The notes under the pieces: model-generated
What the model saw: only the letters and a program-made list of their open reading frames with translations
What the model was told of the DNA's origin: nothing
The model's database searches: none
From: Lithobates sylvaticus
Lineage: Eukaryota; Chordata; Amphibia; Anura; Ranidae
Assembly: GCA_028564925.1 (NCBI GenBank)
Contig: CM053033.1
Location: forward strand, 209,064,642 to 209,128,641
Length of the DNA stretch: 64,000 bases
Reading direction: 5' to 3'
Part shown: positions 20,580 to 32,146 of the stretch, one piece after another
Numbering within the stretch: position 1 is the stretch's first letter
How the letters are laid out: each line of letters begins with the position of its first letter
Program-made: the position numbers and the translations under genes

Positions 20580-21160
20580 TAAAATCCTAAAGTACAGGAC
20601 TGTATGTATGGACGTTCTGTCCATAGTTTAGAGATGTTGGCAATGCATTTTGGATATTTTCCTATGGTGGTTTAACTTCTTTAAGTGTCATACACAAGAC
20701 ACTCAGGAGGGGACTCAGGGAGGACTCTACAGTCTGCATTTGGATCAGCCGCAGACACTGCAAAGACCGCTCATGGACATCAGTGTCCATGTACGGACAC
20801 CTTGTCAATCACTGGCAGTGCTCAAATTAATACCTGCATTTGCCGCGCAGCCATTACTTTGACAGGCTGACACTGAAACTGGTCCAATGAGCCATCGGCC
20901 CACCGGGAAACTCCCAGTAGTCCCGATGGGCAGTACATGCCTGCCTGTAGCCTGTTTATGGGCTTGTTAGCCCATTGTGATAGCAATAAAAAATTTTAAA
21001 GTGCTAAAAAGTTAAATTATAACAAAATAAATAAAAATAATTAAAAACCTAATGGAACCCCCTTTACCCCTGTATACACTCCAATGCAAGCATGCAGCTT
21101 AGGGCACACACATGTATGTAAACATACTGTAAATTGCGCTACACATGTGAAGTACCACCT
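20580..21160. other. No gene or recognised element
   Basis: Mixed sequence containing a CpG-poor segment and short frames only. I see no array or terminal inverted repeats. Confidence 0.4.
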
Positions 21161-21169
21161 TAACTGCAA

Positions 21170-21591
21170 TGCCCCGTATACACGGTCGGACATTCCGACC
21201 ACAAAATCCGTCAGATCTTTTCAGACGGATTTTGTCCGAAACTTGTGTTGCACACACATGGTCGGACAAAGTTGTCGGAAAATCCGATCGTTCCAAACGA
21301 GGTGACGTACAACACGTACGACAGAACTACGTAGAGGCCAGTAGCCAATAGATGTAGTCTCCAAATTTCTTCTGAGCATGCGTGGCACTTTGTGAGTCGG
21401 AATTCTCTACACACGATCGGAAAAATTCCGGATTTTGTTGCCCGGAAAATTTTAGATCCTGCTCTCAAATTTTTTCTGTCGGAAAATTCCGACGTAAAAA
21501 GCCCGCTAGAGCCCACACACGATCGGATTTACCGACAACATAATCCGATCGGACTTTTTCCATTGGAATATCCGATCGTGTGTACAGGGCA
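21170..21591. mobile_element. PIF/Harbinger-type MITE, TGCCCCGTATACACGG subfamily
   Basis: Ends TGCCCCGTATACACGGTCGG and CCGATCGTGTGTACAGGGCA. Right flank TAA, left flank CAA, so the duplication has one change. The interior differs from the other subfamily by an ACAAAATCCGTC hairpin; the truncated copy at 57774-58169 belongs to the same subfamily. Confidence 0.85.
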
Positions 21592-22608
21592 TAAGAGTGA
21601 GAGCATTATTAATTTTCTAAGGTGGTAAATGTGGAAAGGCTTTTAAAGCATCACCTATGGAGACATTTGAATAGCAGAAATTATATAAGTGTTTGGGGGT
21701 TTAAAGTAATTTCTAGAAAAAAAAAATCAGATTTGAAGAAACCATTTTTTTTAAAATGCCCCAGTAGTCAAATTGTTAAATACATATGTAATGCAAAATT
21801 TGGTTAAGTACGCTGTCGCACAATTATCTGTATATTAATGTACATGTGCCATTCATATGTCCTTTATATGTTACATATTTTACAAATACGTCCCTGCCAC
21901 AATAAACATAAATGATAAATGATTTCTTTTTGGAATACATATGTAATTCCTCTTTTGGATTATACACAGGAATTCAATATAAGTACTGTTTTTTTCAGTT
22001 GGATTTAATTTACAAGTGATACAATTTTTACATCGTGTATGAACCCTTTCCTGAGGAAGCGGGTGTGTTGATAAGGGTTTCCTTATACTATTGTTGTAAA
22101 TGTGCAATTTTTATCTTGGTGAAAGCTGTTACTAATCACTGGATATTATAAAGGACACCTTCACATAGCTATTTTCAAATATCCAACAGAGCTAATTCAT
22201 TTATAATTTGTATATAATAAAAATTGGTACTTTTGGTGAAAATTTTTATTGCTGCAAAGTTCCACATTTTACACATACAAGTAGATTTTTATATATTTTG
22301 GATGGCAACAGCTGAGACGTCCTAACAACTATAGCCTGTCTCCTTCTGTGCCCACGATTATATGTCACATTAATGGTCATTGTGTAAGTATGGGGAGAGG
22401 TTTCAGCGGTATTCTCCTCTCCCTACATAATATATATCATTTTTATTTCTCTATTTTGATACATTGTTCATTTATCTACATTTTTTAGACACACTCTTTG
22501 CATTTTCTCCTGGTGAATATATGAAGCGCGTCAAGCTTTTAAATGCTACATTCAGATGTTTACAATGGATTTTCAGATGCTACATTCAGATGTGTAGAAC
22601 ATGGATTC
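21592..22608. other. No gene; contains a deleted hammerhead repeat near 22043-22080
   Basis: AT-rich sequence. At 22043 AACCCTT, CTGAGGA (22051-22057), GCGGGTGTGTTGAT and AAGGGTT keep an outer 7-bp helix and one half of a hammerhead core but lack the GAAACGCG half. This is most simply an internal deletion of the motif seen at 30665 and 36445. The rest shows nothing. Confidence 0.45.
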
Positions 22609-23259
22609 TTAAAGCGGAACTCCACCCGATTATAAGACCTAGATCTAAAATATTATACACACCTTCCTCGATCCGAAACGGTCGTTTTTTTTTTTTTTTA
22701 CTTACCTTTTGTTGATTTCTTCTTGCCATCCATCGCTTCCGGTTCTTCTTCTCTCGGATATTCCGGCTATTTCGTAATATCCCCTAGCCCGCACTGTCTC
22801 CTGGGAGCTTGTGTCATAGCTCCCAGGAGTCAGTGCGGCGGCCTGGCCCGAGATATTGCGAGACTTGAAACCGAACGTGACGTCATCACGACAGTCATGT
22901 TCGGTGGGATTGTCTGTTCTCTGCTCTCACAACGGGGCGGGACTTTCGCCGCCGCCGCAGTTGTGATGGCAACAGGAGCTGCTGACGGCGCTCCTATGCT
23001 GTTTGTACTGCGCATGCGTGAGATTACAATGAATGGGTGTCAATGAAATCCAGGAAGAGAATGCCTGGAGGTTTCACATGCCCACAGGCAAGATGGAGAA
23101 CGAACCGAGAATTTTTATAAAGTCTTTTTAGAAGATAAAAAACGAAAGGCACAAGTGCTAGAAACAGGACAGGTGAGTTACTCAATTTCAAATTAATTTC
23201 TTTATTAATGGCCATTGAAAAAAAAAAAAAACATCAGGGGCAGTGGAGCCCCGTTTTAA
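22609..23259. mobile_element. T2/Kolobok-like MITE, TTAA target
   Basis: It runs from TTAAAGCGGAACTCCACCC to GCAGTGGAGCCCCGTTTTAA. The interior is GC-rich with GAGCTTGTGTCATAGCTCCC-type inverted pieces and the phrase CTGCGCATGCG common to this group. Its frames are not supported as genes. Confidence 0.75.
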
Positions 23260-23940
23260 TCTACTACTCTTACCAATGTTCTGCCGGTTTCTGCCCACAT
23301 TCATTTTTTATGAGAATATGGATTGATTAATTTTGCATATTGCAAGTCCTGTACTATTACTATGTTTGTTTATCTGTAAATATATGAATTTTTTTGATAC
23401 TATTTATTTTATACTTGCATGCGTTTCATGAGTTTATAAGCATTGTTACATGGAATAAATAAAGGTTGTTATGAGTACAGTGTCCTTTTTGCTGCCCTGC
23501 TGCATGCTTCATTTAAAGTCCCAACCTTTCTCTTTTTGTTATTTATAAGGTGACTATGCTGAAAAGGTAATCAAAGTGTCTAAACAATCTCTCACTGAAT
23601 ATGTGTCCCATTAGAAGATTCAAGAGGAGAAGATAGTCTGTAGGTATGAGCTAGGAGGCTGTTGGAGTATTGTGACCATAGCCTGCTCTGCTCTTTTGGA
23701 CAGGACCAGTCTTCTTGCCAACTATTTATTTTTCCATTCACTACACCAATGGATGATAAGACACTGAACAGATTGTACTTCACCCTTGGATCTTGTGGAA
23801 TTGTCTTTCAGGCACAGAGAGCCACCCAGTGGCTGTGTTGGAAAGTGATCCTCAACATTGGCAGAGACCAGGTGACCAGTGCCTCAATACCGGTCAAATG
23901 ACCAGGTGCTAAATGCATTTATATCCTCTTCTGTTACCTT
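23260..23940. other. No gene or recognised element
   Basis: A 79-codon frame at 23662-23901 has no recognisable motif or homologous context. The segment GGAATAAATAAAGGTTGTTATG (around 23450) resembles tails that follow hammerhead repeats in frogs, but no core is present here. Confidence 0.35.
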
Positions 23941-23949
23941 TTAGAATAT

Positions 23950-25032
23950 TTCCATAGGGTGAGTACATGGATTGAAAACTGGCTACAAGGGTGAGTTCAG
24001 AGGGTGGTGATAAATGGGGAGTACTCGGAATGGTCAGGGGTGGGTAGTGGGGTCCCCCAGGGTTCTGTACTGGGACCAATCCTGTTTAATTTGTTCATAA
24101 ACGACCTGGAGGATGGGATAAACAGTTCAATCTCTGTATTTGCGGACAATACTAAGCTAAGCAGGGCAATAACTTCTCTGCATGATGTGGAAACCTTGCA
24201 AAAAGATCTGAACAAATGAATGGGGTGGGCAACTACATGGCAAATGAGATTTAATGTGGAAAAGTGTAAAATAATACATTTGGGTGGCAAAAATATAAAT
24301 GCAATCTATACACTAGGGGGAGAACCTCTGGGGGAATCTAGGATGGAAAGGGACCTGGGGGTCCTAGTAGATGATAGGCTCAGCAATGGCATGCAATGCC
24401 AAGTGGCTGCTAACAAAGCAAACAGAATATTGGCATGCATTAAAAAGGGGATTAATTACAGAGATAACGATAATTCTCCCGCTCTACAAGACTCTGGTCT
24501 GGCCACACCTAGAGTATGCTGTCCAGTTCTGGGCTCCAGTCCTCAGGAAGGATGTACTGGAAATGGAGTGAGTACAAAGAAGGGCAACAAAGCTAATAAA
24601 GGGTCTGGAGGATATTAGTTATGAGGAAAGGTTGCGAGCACTGAACTTATTCTCTCTGGAGAAGAGACGCTTGAGAGGGGATATGATTACAATATACAAA
24701 TACCATACTGGTGACCCCACAATAGGGATAAAACTTTTTTGCAGAAGGGAGTTTAACAAGACTTGTGGAAACTCATTAAAATTAGAAGAAAAGGGGTTTA
24801 ACCTTAAACTACGGAGAGGGTTCTTTACTGTAAGAGCGGTAAGGATGTGGAATTCCCTTCCACAGGTGGTGGCCTCAGCGGGGGGAATTGATAGTTTCAA
24901 GAAACTATTAGATAAGCACCTGAATGACCACAACATACAGGGATATAAAATGTAATACTGACATACACTCACACACTTAAGTTGGACTTGATGGACTTGT
25001 GTCTTTTTTCAACCTTTTTTCAACCTACTATG
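23950..25032 (+). mobile_element. CR1/Rex1-like LINE fragment (reverse transcriptase C-terminal half and 3' tail)
   Basis: The translation contains TWIENWLQG, VPQGSVLGPILFNLFINDLE (RT motif B region), a palm motif SVFADNTKLSR in which the usual FADD is [49 protein letters not shown] and the C-terminal LFSLEKRRLRGDMITIYKYH and VRMWNSLPQVV blocks. It ends with TTGGACTTGATGGACTTGTG and CAACCTACTATGTA. Several stops and frame changes, and the catalytic Asp-to-Asn change, show it is dead. The 5' part (endonuclease) is missing, as is usual for 5'-truncated LINEs. It directly abuts a hAT at its 3' end. Confidence 0.85.
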
Positions 25033-26590
25033 TAGGGATGAGCCCGGTGTTCGATTCAAACCCATGTTTGAATCAAACATCGGCCGTTCGTCGAAACCAG
25101 AACTTTGTGGGCCGTTCACATCAAATTTGTGTGATACAAACGGCCCACAATGCACTGCGCCAGCCACAGTGCATTGCTGGCTGATGATTGGCCAAGCATG
25201 CACTCTGACCCAGCATGCTTGGCCAATCACAGCGACGGCAGCGAGGAGAACCATAATTGGCCACAGGCAGGATGCTGTGGCTAATTATAGCTCAGGGGGG
25301 TTTAGTACACGCCCCACACTGTGCTATAGTGCGGCGGCCTTGTGTAGTGTTGTGCGGCGTTCATAGAGAGAAGGATAGGCAGGGACAGTGTCAGCTGTGC
25401 TTTATACTTCTTTAGATAGCGCTGTTACAGAGAGTGTAGTGTTCAGGGAGAAAGCAGGATAGGCAGGGACAGTGTCAGCTTTTCTTCCTAACCTAGCGCT
25501 GTTACAGTGGGTGTAGTGTGCCTCCTGCACACTGCACAGCATACACCTGAATCTACCCCCTCATTGCTGGTGTTGTGTAGTTGATTTGTGCAACACAGGC
25601 ATCTGCCTAATATTCACTCAGTGCAGTGTGCCTCCTGCACAGCATACACCTGAATTTAAATAGCACTGATTGCTGTATAAATGACAATGGTCCCAAAAAT
25701 GTCCGATGTGTCAGCCATAATGTCGCAGTCACAATAAAAATCGCTGATCGCCACCATTACTAGTAAAAAAAAAAAATATTAATACAAATGCTACAAAACT
25801 ATCCCCTATTTTGTAAACGCTATAACTTTTGCGCAAACCAATCAATAATCGCTAATTGCGATTTTTTTTTTTACCAAAAATATGCACAAGAATACATATC
25901 AGCCTAAACTGAGGAAAACAAATGTTTTTTTATATATTTTTTGTGGATATTTATTATAGCAAAAAGTAAATAATATTGCATTTTTTTCAAAATTTTCGCT
26001 CTATTTTTGTTTATAGCGCAAAAAATAAAAACCACAGAGGTGATCAAATACCACCAAAAGAAAGCTCTATTTGTGGGAAAAAAAGGACGCCAATTTTCTT
26101 TGGAAGCCAGGTCGCACGACCACGCAATTGTCAGTTAAAGTGACGCAGTGCCGAAGGGGCCTGGTCACAAAAAGGGGCCTGGTCCTTCGGCTGCAAATTG
26201 GTCCGGGCTTAAGTGGTTAAATGGCTTTTTTTCCTTTACAAATGTCATTTTGTGCAGGGACAGTTCTAAACACGGGAAACACATGCCACTTCACAGGCAT
26301 ACTTTAGACACCCCCCAGGTACAATATTTAAAGGACTATTTCACTTTTTTTTTTTCACTTTATGTATCATTAAAATTACTGCTCCAGAAAAAACTTCAAT
26401 TTTTAAAACGTATTTTTGCATTGATTCATGTCCCCTGGGGCAGGACCTGGGTCCCCAAACCCTTTTTAGGACAATAACATGCATATTGGCCATTATAAAT
26501 AGCACTTTAGAGAACGTTTGCATCCATTGCAATTAATAGGGTTCGAACGTTCGTGCAAACTTTCGGTCCGTTCGTTCGTCCGTTACTTTG
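25033..26590. mobile_element. hAT-type element (TAGGGATGAGC family), interrupted and lacking a clear right end
   Basis: It begins TAGGGATGAGCCCGGTGTTC just after the LINE tail and contains GATTGGCCAAGCATGC blocks shared with the related copies at 39158 and 52383. A TTAA-type element replaces or splits the middle (25661-26220). After it, sequence typical of the family continues (TTCGAACGTTCGTGCAAAC near 26540), but no TCATCCCTA end is found, so the right end is lost. Confidence 0.65.
25661..26220 (+). mobile_element. TTAACCACTT-type element, 5'-truncated
   Basis: It shares GACAATGGTCCCAAAAATGT, GCTATAACTTTTGC and the CACCAAAAGAAAGCTCTATT block with copies at 55560-56218 and 250-1269, and ends GGGCTTAAGTGGTTAA. 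The 5' part is missing and the left junction is approximate. Confidence 0.75.
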
Positions 26591-26890
26591 CCGTTTGAAC
26601 GTTGCCGACTTCTGCTTGGACTTGGACTTCTTATCTCTCCTGCTCAAGGGACCTGTGTCTGCTTATCCTGTATCACACCTCAGAAGCAAGCAAGTACAGA
26701 AGAGCCCTGGTGCCATCTTACTACTTACCTGCTCTGTGCATGGTTTTGTACAGTGAAGCCCCGATCCTTTTCTTCTCTGTACCCCACTGGTGCTCTGGTC
26801 CCTCCCCCTTGATCAGTGCCCTTAATTGTAAGCCTCTTGCTATAGAGGGCACTGTTGCATGCTCGCTCCGGTGCCCCACTCTATGCGTCC

Positions 26891-27570
26891 TTAAAGTGGT
26901 TGTAAACCCTTACAAACCACTTTTACCTACATGTAAGCCTAGATTAAGGCTTACCCGTAGGTCCAAGAAATATCTCCTAAGCCTACATGGTTTAGGAGAT
27001 ATTTGCCAAAAAAAAGACAGGCACCGCTGTCTACGGCGCATGCAGCGAGTGGTGGCTCCCGTGCGCATGCGCGGGAGTGACGTCATTGCGGCTCCGTCAA
27101 ATGACAGCGCCGGAGCAGCAAGACCCACCAAGAAGATGGAGGCTCCGTACACAAGGGGACAGCGGTGACTTCCCTGGCTCCTGTGTCAGGTAAGTGACAC
27201 ATAATGGACTACTATGCCATGCATAGTAGTCCATTATGCTTTACCTTTGCAGGGAAACAAAGAGGAAGTAAACCCATCAGGGTTTACTTCCTCTTTAAGA
27301 CACATAGAGCCGCAGCTTGGCCTCGCCCCCACTCTCTCCTCATTGGCTCACTGGCTGGGATTGACAACAGGGATAGCCAATGACTCTGGCTGCTGTGTCT
27401 CAGTCAATGAAGAGAGAGAGACCTGGGACAGCTGAGGCTCCTGTGCACATCGTTGGATCAAGAGGAAGCTCAGGTAAGTATTGGGGGGGGGGCAGCACAC
27501 AGAAGGTTTTTTACCTTCATGCATAGAATGCATGAAGATAAAAACCCTTCAGTTTTTAAAACCACTTTAA
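26891..27570. mobile_element. T2/Kolobok-like MITE, TTAA target, with perfect internal hairpins
   Basis: Ends TTAAAGTGGTTGTAAACCC and GTTTTTAAAACCACTTTAA. Inside, CATAATGGACTACTATG and CATAGTAGTCCATTATG form a 17-bp perfect stem (27200-27238), and GGAAGTAAACCC / GGGTTTACTTCC form another. An 80-codon reverse frame and a 188-codon forward frame across it are not credible genes. Confidence 0.85.
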
Positions 27571-27777
27571 TATCAGAATTCTGAAAATCAGAATTTGCTT
27601 AGTAAAATGTAGAGTGGCCCCAGGACTCTCATACTTCCATATGCAAGAGAGGGTGACTATTTTCTTACATCAGGTGGAGCCATGGAGAACGAATGTAGCC
27701 ATCCTCTAGCAGGAAGTCAAATCACAGCAGCAAAAAAAAAGGAATTTGGAGAAAGCTGAGAGCAACAGAAGGAATTA

Positions 27778-28529
27778 CCGTATATACTCGAGTATAAGCC
27801 GACCCGAATATAAGCCGAGGCACCTAATTTTACCACAAAAAACTGGGAAAACTTATTGACTCGAGTATTAGCATAGGGTGAGAAATGCGCAGCTACTGTA
27901 AGTGGAAAAGAGGGTCAACAATGCCCATTTGCAGCCCATTTGCATGCCTCACTGTGCCCATTTGCAGCCATAGGTCCCCCAAACTTCAAACTTGGTAGTT
28001 AAGGGTTCCTAAATGCCCCCTAGCTGCAGCCAAAATTCGGGGTCTCTGGACCCAAAGGGTCCCGAAATGACATTGCTGCAGATGGACACAGTTGACCGAT
28101 TTCGGGGCTCTGTATCTCGGGGTCACTTGGTGCTAGGAAACCCATCTTTGGATATGTTGTAGTGCTTGTTCCACTGTGTTTGAATACCAAATTTGTTCCT
28201 AGCACAAAGTGTCCCCAAGATATGGGGCCCCAAAGTCGGGTTGGAAAATGTCAAGCACTTTTCTGCAGCAGAGAATGACATTTTCCGAACCGACTTTGGG
28301 GCCCCGTATCTCGGGGCCACTTGGTGCTAGGAACTCCATCGTTGGATATGTTGTTGTGCTAGGTCCACTGGGTTGGCATATCAAATTGGGGGTTCCTAGC
28401 ACCAAATTCGGGTCAGGAAATGTCATTTTCTGTTGCAGAAAAGTGCTTGACTCGAGTATAAGCCGAGGGGGGCACTTTCAGCACAAAAAAATGTGCTGAA
28501 AAACTCAGCTTATACTCGAGTATATACGG
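27778..28529. mobile_element. Mariner/pogo-like nonautonomous element (ACTCGAGTATAAGCC family), TA target
   Basis: It starts CCGTATATACTCGAGTATAA and ends as the inverse, TTATACTCGAGTATATACGG, with TA at both borders. Internal modules (TCGGGGxCACTTGGTGCTAGGAA) are repeated in both orientations at about 28100, 28200, 28300 and 28400. This terminal sequence is familiar to me from several vertebrate genomes. Noncoding. Confidence 0.8.
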
Positions 28530-28534
28530 TATAT

Positions 28535-29555
28535 TGATTTGAGAATACATACTTGAATAGATTTTTTTTGACTTTAGTGTCACTTTAATGTACCTCCTCT
28601 CATAGGCACCTATTGTCCTACAGCAGTGAAGGAGACACGCAGATCTGAATTTGTGGAAAGGCCATATACCCTGGAGCCTAGGGTGGCAAAATGGCAGAGG
28701 GTAACACGCTGCCCTCTTACCTGGTTGCCTTTATATCGGATGTTAGAGACCATAAATAAGAACTTGACATTTAATTTACCCAGAAAAAAATGTACTTCTT
28801 TCATATCAGTTAAAAAACAGACCTGCGGTCACATTTGATGAAACATAAATCAAAGCTTGTGGGGGACACCGGATTGCAAGCCTTCACTTGCGGTATGTCC
28901 ACTGCCGATATGAAATATGATCAGCTGCCTTAAAAACCGTCTTCCCTTTCAGATGGGAGCCGAGACATAAGCACAGTACATCACAGCTAAACGACACTGA
29001 GTCAGAGGAGAAGGAGAATCTGTGGCCTTGTTTTCTTTGGCTTTGATGGGAACTTGGAAGATTAAAGGGCAGTAGGAGAAGCAATTTATTTACATAATTT
29101 TATAAACTGAATAAACACACTGAAACAACAAACTATTTCTGAGCTTCCCTGCTGAGCTTCAATGCATTGCGGACGTGCAGAAGGCAACACATTTAAAGAA
29201 CATTTTCAATATCCATGGCTAAACCTTGATCACAGGCACACTTCAATGCAATATCGCCCTTTTTAACCACTTTGGTGCTTGCGCTTGTTTACCCTATATG
29301 AATCAGGAAAAGTCTCTGCGATAGGCCCACTGATTTGACAATAATCGTCATTATCAAAGGCATGTTTTCCTTGGCTGGGGAGCAAAGAAGGCTTTATTGA
29401 CACCATTAACTAATATGGCGCAAACGCTTTGACAGATCCCCATAAGTGCTGCCGTCTCTATACCTGCTGCCTCCCATAGATTGCAGCACACTACTCTTTC
29501 CCCACATACAAAATGGGGAGCTGTGGAGTAGTGTTCTGCGCTAGCCAGACAGCAA
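28535..29555. other. No gene or recognised element
   Basis: About 1 kb of sequence with low repeat content. Nothing supports a coding frame, and I see no terminal inverted repeats. It could be unique host DNA. Confidence 0.4.
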
Positions 29556-29561
29556 TAATTA

Positions 29562-30263
29562 CCGTATTTATCGGCGTATAACACGCACTTTTTCCCCCTT
29601 AAAATCGGGGGAAAGTCGTGGGTGCGTGTTATACGCCGATACCCCCCCCCCCAAAAAAATGACAAAAATGGCAGGCGCCACCGAAAAATAGCAAGCGCTG
29701 ACGAAAAAACCCGAAGCGGCGCCGGAATAGACCGAGCAGACTGTTCGGCTCCGCTCGTAGTCCTGCCTCCCTGCGCTCGCTCCGGAAACAGCAGGGAGGC
29801 GGGACCGCGAGCGGAGCTGAACAGTCGGCTCGGCCTTTTCCGGGAGTGCTTCGGTCTTTTTCGGCCACGCTTCGGGCTTTTTCGGCGGCGCACGCGACAG
29901 AGAGTCTCGGCGGCGGGAAATTTAAACCCGGACCGGATTTCTAATGACGCTGGCAAGTTACAAAGAAACTGGGCATGGCTGCAATGACGCTGGCCAAGCT
30001 GCAAATGACGCTGGGCAAGCTGCTAATGACGCTGGGCAAGCTGCTAATGACGCTGGGCAAGCTGCAAATGACGCTGGGCAAGGCTGCAAATGACGCTGGG
30101 CAAGGCTGCAATGACGCTGGGCAAGGCTGCAATGACGCTTAAATGTAAGTTTTTTTTTTTTTTTTTCCCTAAACTTCCCTCCTAAAACTTTTTTTCCTTA
30201 AAATGCCCTCCTAAACTTGGGGTGCGTGTTATACGCCGCTGCGTGTTATACGCCGATAAATAT
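29562..30263. mobile_element. Mariner/pogo-like nonautonomous element (TATCGGCGTATAACACGC family)
   Basis: It begins CCGTATTTATCGGCGTATAA and ends GCGTGTTATACGCCGATAAA, with the last few bases of the right end lost. The left subterminal region is a hairpin (GCACTTTTTCCCCCTTAAAA / GGGGGAAAG...TGCGTGTTATACGCC). The interior carries inverted GGAGGCGGGACCGCGAGCGG pieces and a minisatellite. The start resembles the element at 27778 (TACCGTATxTA), so the two families may share a transposase. Confidence 0.75.
29944..30140. repeat. Minisatellite, 21-22-bp unit, about nine copies
   Basis: Tandem GACGCTGGGCAAGCTGCAAAT with small length changes, inside the mariner-like element and next to its right end. 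Confidence 0.9.
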
Positions 30264-30664
30264 ACAATTCCCCCCTTTTTTGGACTTTGCCACAGGTTGT
30301 GCCCACATACTCCCTGTCCATATATGGGTTGTCCTCCTCCCCTCTGGATACCCTTGCCTTGGCTGACGGGGAAAGGAGGAGAGGAACTCTATGCGTGTGA
30401 CCTCCCGTAAGACCTACTGGCGTCTCGGGATCCGTGTGGCCTCTAGCAAAACCGTACCAATCTGGCACACCCCGCGGAAGGTGGATGGTGTCTCCTTCAC
30501 TAAGGACTCTCCATGTGGGAATATTGTCTTTTATCTCCAGGATATACATCATTGTGGTAAATATATGGCATTTCGGCACTGTACGCTCCTAGTTTGAGAG
30601 CCTTCTTACCCTGTAATTTTACTGTGCCAATGATATTGATGTTCTGTTTTTCCTAGCAGACCTT

Positions 30665-30707
30665 TCCCTCTGAGGAAGACCCCTGGTGGGTTGAAACGCG
30701 TCAGAGA
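30665..30707 (+). ncRNA. Hammerhead ribozyme motif, type I with minimal stem III (near consensus)
   Basis: TCCCT, core CTGAGGA (30670-30676), hairpin ACCC-CTGGT-GGGT, GAAA (30693-30696), CGCG, TC, then AGAGA. Stem I pairs TCCCT with AGAGA with one mismatch. All core residues of CUGANGA...GAAA...UH are present. Surrounding AT-rich sequence to about 30890 resembles the tail of a nonautonomous retroelement. The unlike helices but identical core of this and the loci at 20376 and 36445 argue against simple recent copying. Confidence 0.75.
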
Positions 30708-30709
30708 TA

Positions 30710-31359
30710 TCTTCTCATCTATATGACAGACTTTGTATTTATCTGTTGTTATGAGAGTATTAGTCTGCTTTATGTTTATCCATGTTTTTATAACTGTTTC
30801 CCCACTGGAGCTCATGTTCTAACCCGATTGTCCTATTTTTTCATTTTATAATAGAAATCTTTTTTATATATTAACCCTGACTTTTTCATTGCACGCTGCC
30901 TAAAAACCCCAACGTAGGGGAATTTTTTCCCTTTAAGTTCCCTTTTACCCCTTCGACTTTTCTCGCCATGTTCCTGGACTCCACTGTCCCACCTGCAGGC
31001 CTGGAACTCACATTCTGGCTGTCACCAGGTAGGGAAAGGAGACTAGTAAACATCCACTCACTAATCTCCCTGTCTAGTATGAATCCCAAAACAATGTATA
31101 TTTCATCAACTCTGGTTTGGCTGTCACTTTCCCTGGCTACTCTGGCAGCGGAAGAAGATAATGGAGCGCAATCTGTGCTCCATTAGCTTCAGTGGATTGC
31201 AAGGGAGGCATCAGGGGTCTGATACCCCTAATGTCTTATTAAAGAGAGCCTGTCACTGTAAAACCATACTATCACATAGGGAGCTATTGGTCCTCTATGT
31301 GGTAGCACTAAAGTCAAATGAAACAAATCTGTAAAAAAATTAAAGATATACCCAAGCAC
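30710..31359. other. No gene; retroelement-like tail then unremarkable DNA
   Basis: The first 180 bp belong with the hammerhead repeat. The phrase ATTAGCTTCAGTGGA(T/G)TGCAAG near 31184 recurs at 37442, with TTAAAGAGAGCCTG nearby in both, so part of this is another dispersed repeat. No coding frame is credible. Confidence 0.4.
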
Positions 31360-32146
31360 TTAAAGCGGTTCTGCACTGACGTTATTAAATTTTTTATTTT
31401 TTTTGGTAATGTTTAAAAATGATGTCTTGATAATAATATCCTTACTTGTAGTGACGCTGCCCGTTATCTCTGTCCGTTTTGATATAGGATGGATAGTTTA
31501 TAAAAACTTTGTCGGCCAATTTGAAGCCCACAAGCAGTCACTTCCTTGTTCCAACGAGCGTGTCCGCAAATCCGACCCGACCCGAAATCTCGCGAGATTT
31601 GCGGACATCGACCCGAAATCTCGCGAGATTTGCGGACATCGACCCGAAATCTCACGAGATTTGCGGACATCGACCCGAAATCTCGCGAGATTTGCGAAAA
31701 TCGACCCGAAATCTCGCGAGATTTGCGAACATCGACCCGGAATCTCGCGAGATTTGCGAACATCGACCCGGAATCTCGCGAGATTTGCGAACATCGACCC
31801 GAAATCTCGTGAGATTTGCAGACATCGACCCGAAATCTTGCGAGATTTTGGGTCGATGTCCGCAAATCTCGCGAGATTTCGGGTCGATGTCTGCAAATCT
31901 CGTGGGATTTCGGGTCGATGTCCGCACTGACTCCTGGGATGAATGACACCAGATCCCAGGATACAGTGCAGCATGACGAGGATCCCCGCACAGACCCCAC
32001 CCACACCCGCAGGGACAACACCAAAGATGAAGCCAGCATTCAAGGTAGGCTTCCAAGATGCAGAATTGACCCACCAATTCTGTAATCTAACATGATGGAG
32101 AATAGATTGAAAGTAAAATTAGGAGATGGGTGCAGAACTGCTTTAA
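31360..32146. mobile_element. T2/Kolobok-like MITE, TTAA target, hosting a palindromic 31-bp array
   Basis: Ends TTAAAGCGGTTCTGCACTG and GTGCAGAACTGCTTTAA form the terminal inverted repeat. The middle is taken up by a strictly periodic array (31575-31930). Long frames on both strands reading RDLRTSTRNLARF are translations of that array, not genes. Confidence 0.85.
31575..31930. repeat. 31-bp satellite array with self-complementary core, reversing direction
   Basis: Nine units begin at 31584, 31615, 31646 and so on to 31832, exactly 31 bp apart. Each carries AAATCTCGCGAGATTT, a 16-bp palindrome, plus GCGGACATCGACCCG or a variant. From about 31843 three units run in reverse orientation. No unit differs in length. 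Confidence 0.95.

Noticed and set aside
26602-27168. 188-codon plus-strand frame
   Set aside because: It runs from a hAT remnant into a T2-like MITE and so crosses unrelated repeats.
31403-32085. Several overlapping frames reading RDLRTSTRNLARF-type repeats
   Set aside because: They arise from the 31-bp palindromic array in a MITE and occur on both strands.
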